Source: Treponema sp. UBA4232
GTDB taxonomy: Bacteria > Spirochaetota > Spirochaetia > Treponematales > Treponemataceae
Length of the DNA: 6,427 nucleotides
Direction: 5' to 3'
Assembly (NCBI GenBank): GCA_002396325.1
Contig: DGXM01000083.1
Coordinates: forward strand, 1 to 6,427
Below, piece after piece: positions 5,611 to 6,427 of the stretch (position 1 is its first letter; each line of letters begins with the position of its first letter). Below the pieces are notes generated by a model. It made no database searches. It had not been told where the DNA came from and worked only from the letters and a program-made list of their open reading frames with translations. The position numbers were made by a program, and so were the translations under genes.

Positions 5611-6407
5611 TGGCTATACCCACAGAGCGTCGTGCTGAATTTGCAGAGAAATCGAAGGCCGTTAAAGCTCAAATCGACAACAGTCTTAAAAAGGAAAAAT
5701 CCTTGCTCGATTCCATACGTCAGAACAATTCCGGCATGGAATACAAAAAGATGCTTTTGGGAGAAGAGATGATATACATAGCCACTCTCTATATGTCAAT
5801 CAACGCCTACTCCCTGAGCATTATGGAGACGAAAAACAACGAGGCACTGAACGATGCCCGTAAAACCATATACAAGGCACTCATTTATTTCGAGGAAGTC
5901 GTTTCCAATACTGTTGACTGTCCTTACAACGAAATTGCACCGCGTGTTGAAAAAATCGAGAATATTCCGATTGACAAGCGTTTTTATCTTATGCGCAAAA
6001 TGGGACTCGTGATTCAGATGCTTTACGATGCGCTTGGTGAAAACAGCAAGTGGAAATGGTCGTTCGTTGAAATCAGGGCGCGTTTTGCAGTGGTTTCCAA
6101 AAATCTTGTGGATATGAAGCAGGCCGGTAAGGATTATTTCGAGCCGAGTTCGCAGGATTACGACACCACGGTTTATTATGTGCGCATGATCCGTAAGCTT
6201 CTCGATAAGAGTTCCATGGACTACCGCGACAAATATGAGCTTTCAACCAGAAGTGAAGCCGACATGCAGATGGCAATAAACCTGCTGATTGCACTCCGCC
6301 GCATTGCGATGATTCTCGGTGACAGCGATGAGTCTGAGGAAATCAGGAAGAAGGCTCTTGTCTGGAAGACCAAAATGGAGTCCGACCAGAAACAGCAGAA
6401 ACATTAG
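5610..6407 (+). CDS. Uncharacterised helical protein coupled to recN
   Basis: I do not recognise a domain. The protein is 265 residues, strongly charged (rich in Lys, Glu, Asp and Arg) and apparently almost all helix. It has no signal peptide and no convincing membrane segment, so it is probably cytoplasmic. The first 50 residues are a lysine-rich amphipathic stretch. Regions near 50-105, 125-140 and 185-235 show repeated aromatic/aliphatic spacing, reminiscent of stacked helical (TPR-like) folds. I cannot assign real repeats. The ATG at 5610 overlaps the recN stop (TAATG), with GGAGG at 5599-5603 and 6-base spacing, so translation is coupled to recN. The position matches T. pallidum TP0443, from memory, also a hypothetical protein. 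A role with RecN or in the neighbouring flagellar/chemotaxis context is guesswork. Confidence 0.9.
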   Translation: MAIPTERRAEFAEKSKAVKAQIDNSLKKEKSLLDSIRQNNSGMEYKKMLLGEEMIYIATLYMSINAYSLSIMETKNNEALNDARKTIYKALIYFEEVVSNTVDCPYNEIAPRVEKIENIPIDKRFYLMRKMGLVIQMLYDALGENSKWKWSFVEIRARFAVVSKNLVDMKQAGKDYFEPSSQDYDTTVYYVRMIRKLLDKSSMDYRDKYELSTRSEADMQMAINLLIALRRIAMILGDSDESEEIRKKALVWKTKMESDQKQQKH

Positions 6408-6423
6408 GCAACCTCTAAAAACT
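6407..6423 (+). terminator. Possible left arm of terminator hairpin cut by window edge
   Basis: Directly at the last stop codon the sequence reads GGCAACCTCTAAAAACT. This type of sequence, followed by its complement ending in a T-run, ends operons in treponemes as far as I recall. The right arm would lie beyond the window, so this rests on resemblance only. Confidence 0.25.
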
Positions 6424-6427
6424 ATAA

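Overview
The window is a conserved chromosomal segment of a spirochaete, most probably a host- or gut-associated Treponema other than T. pallidum. The order comF, cheW, DegT/SpsC-like protein, NAD kinase, recN, unknown helical protein matches, from memory, the T. pallidum run TP0438-TP0443. The intergenic repeat hairpins at the left edge also look like those in larger treponemal genomes. By eye the GC content is moderate, with uniform codon use and no sign of recent transfer.

Layout. Bases 1-356 contain no credible gene. They hold small inverted-repeat modules and a good sigma-70-type promoter just before the first gene. All six genes are on the + strand: a ComF-like phosphoribosyltransferase (357-1187), CheW (1324-1815), a DegT/DnrJ/EryC1-type PLP-fold protein (1941-3044), NAD kinase (3057-3917), RecN (3910-5610) and an unrecognised 265-residue protein (5610-6407). 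The last four are tightly packed, with gaps or overlaps of +12, -8 and -1 bases, so they are very likely co-transcribed and partly translationally coupled. The two larger gaps, before and after cheW, hold a candidate promoter and several RNA hairpins.

How the genes fit together. CheW serves chemotaxis, NAD kinase makes NADP, and RecN and ComF relate to DNA repair and uptake. The grouping is conserved in treponemes but is not an obvious pathway. The least explained members are the DegT-like protein, whose PLP-lysine position reads arginine in my hand alignment, and the unknown protein coupled to recN.

There is no convincing new defence, mobile or CRISPR-like system here. The points most worth checking are the apparent pseudo-aminotransferase, the unknown recN partner, and the two hairpin-rich leaders flanking cheW. 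All homology calls come from motif recognition by eye, with no database search.
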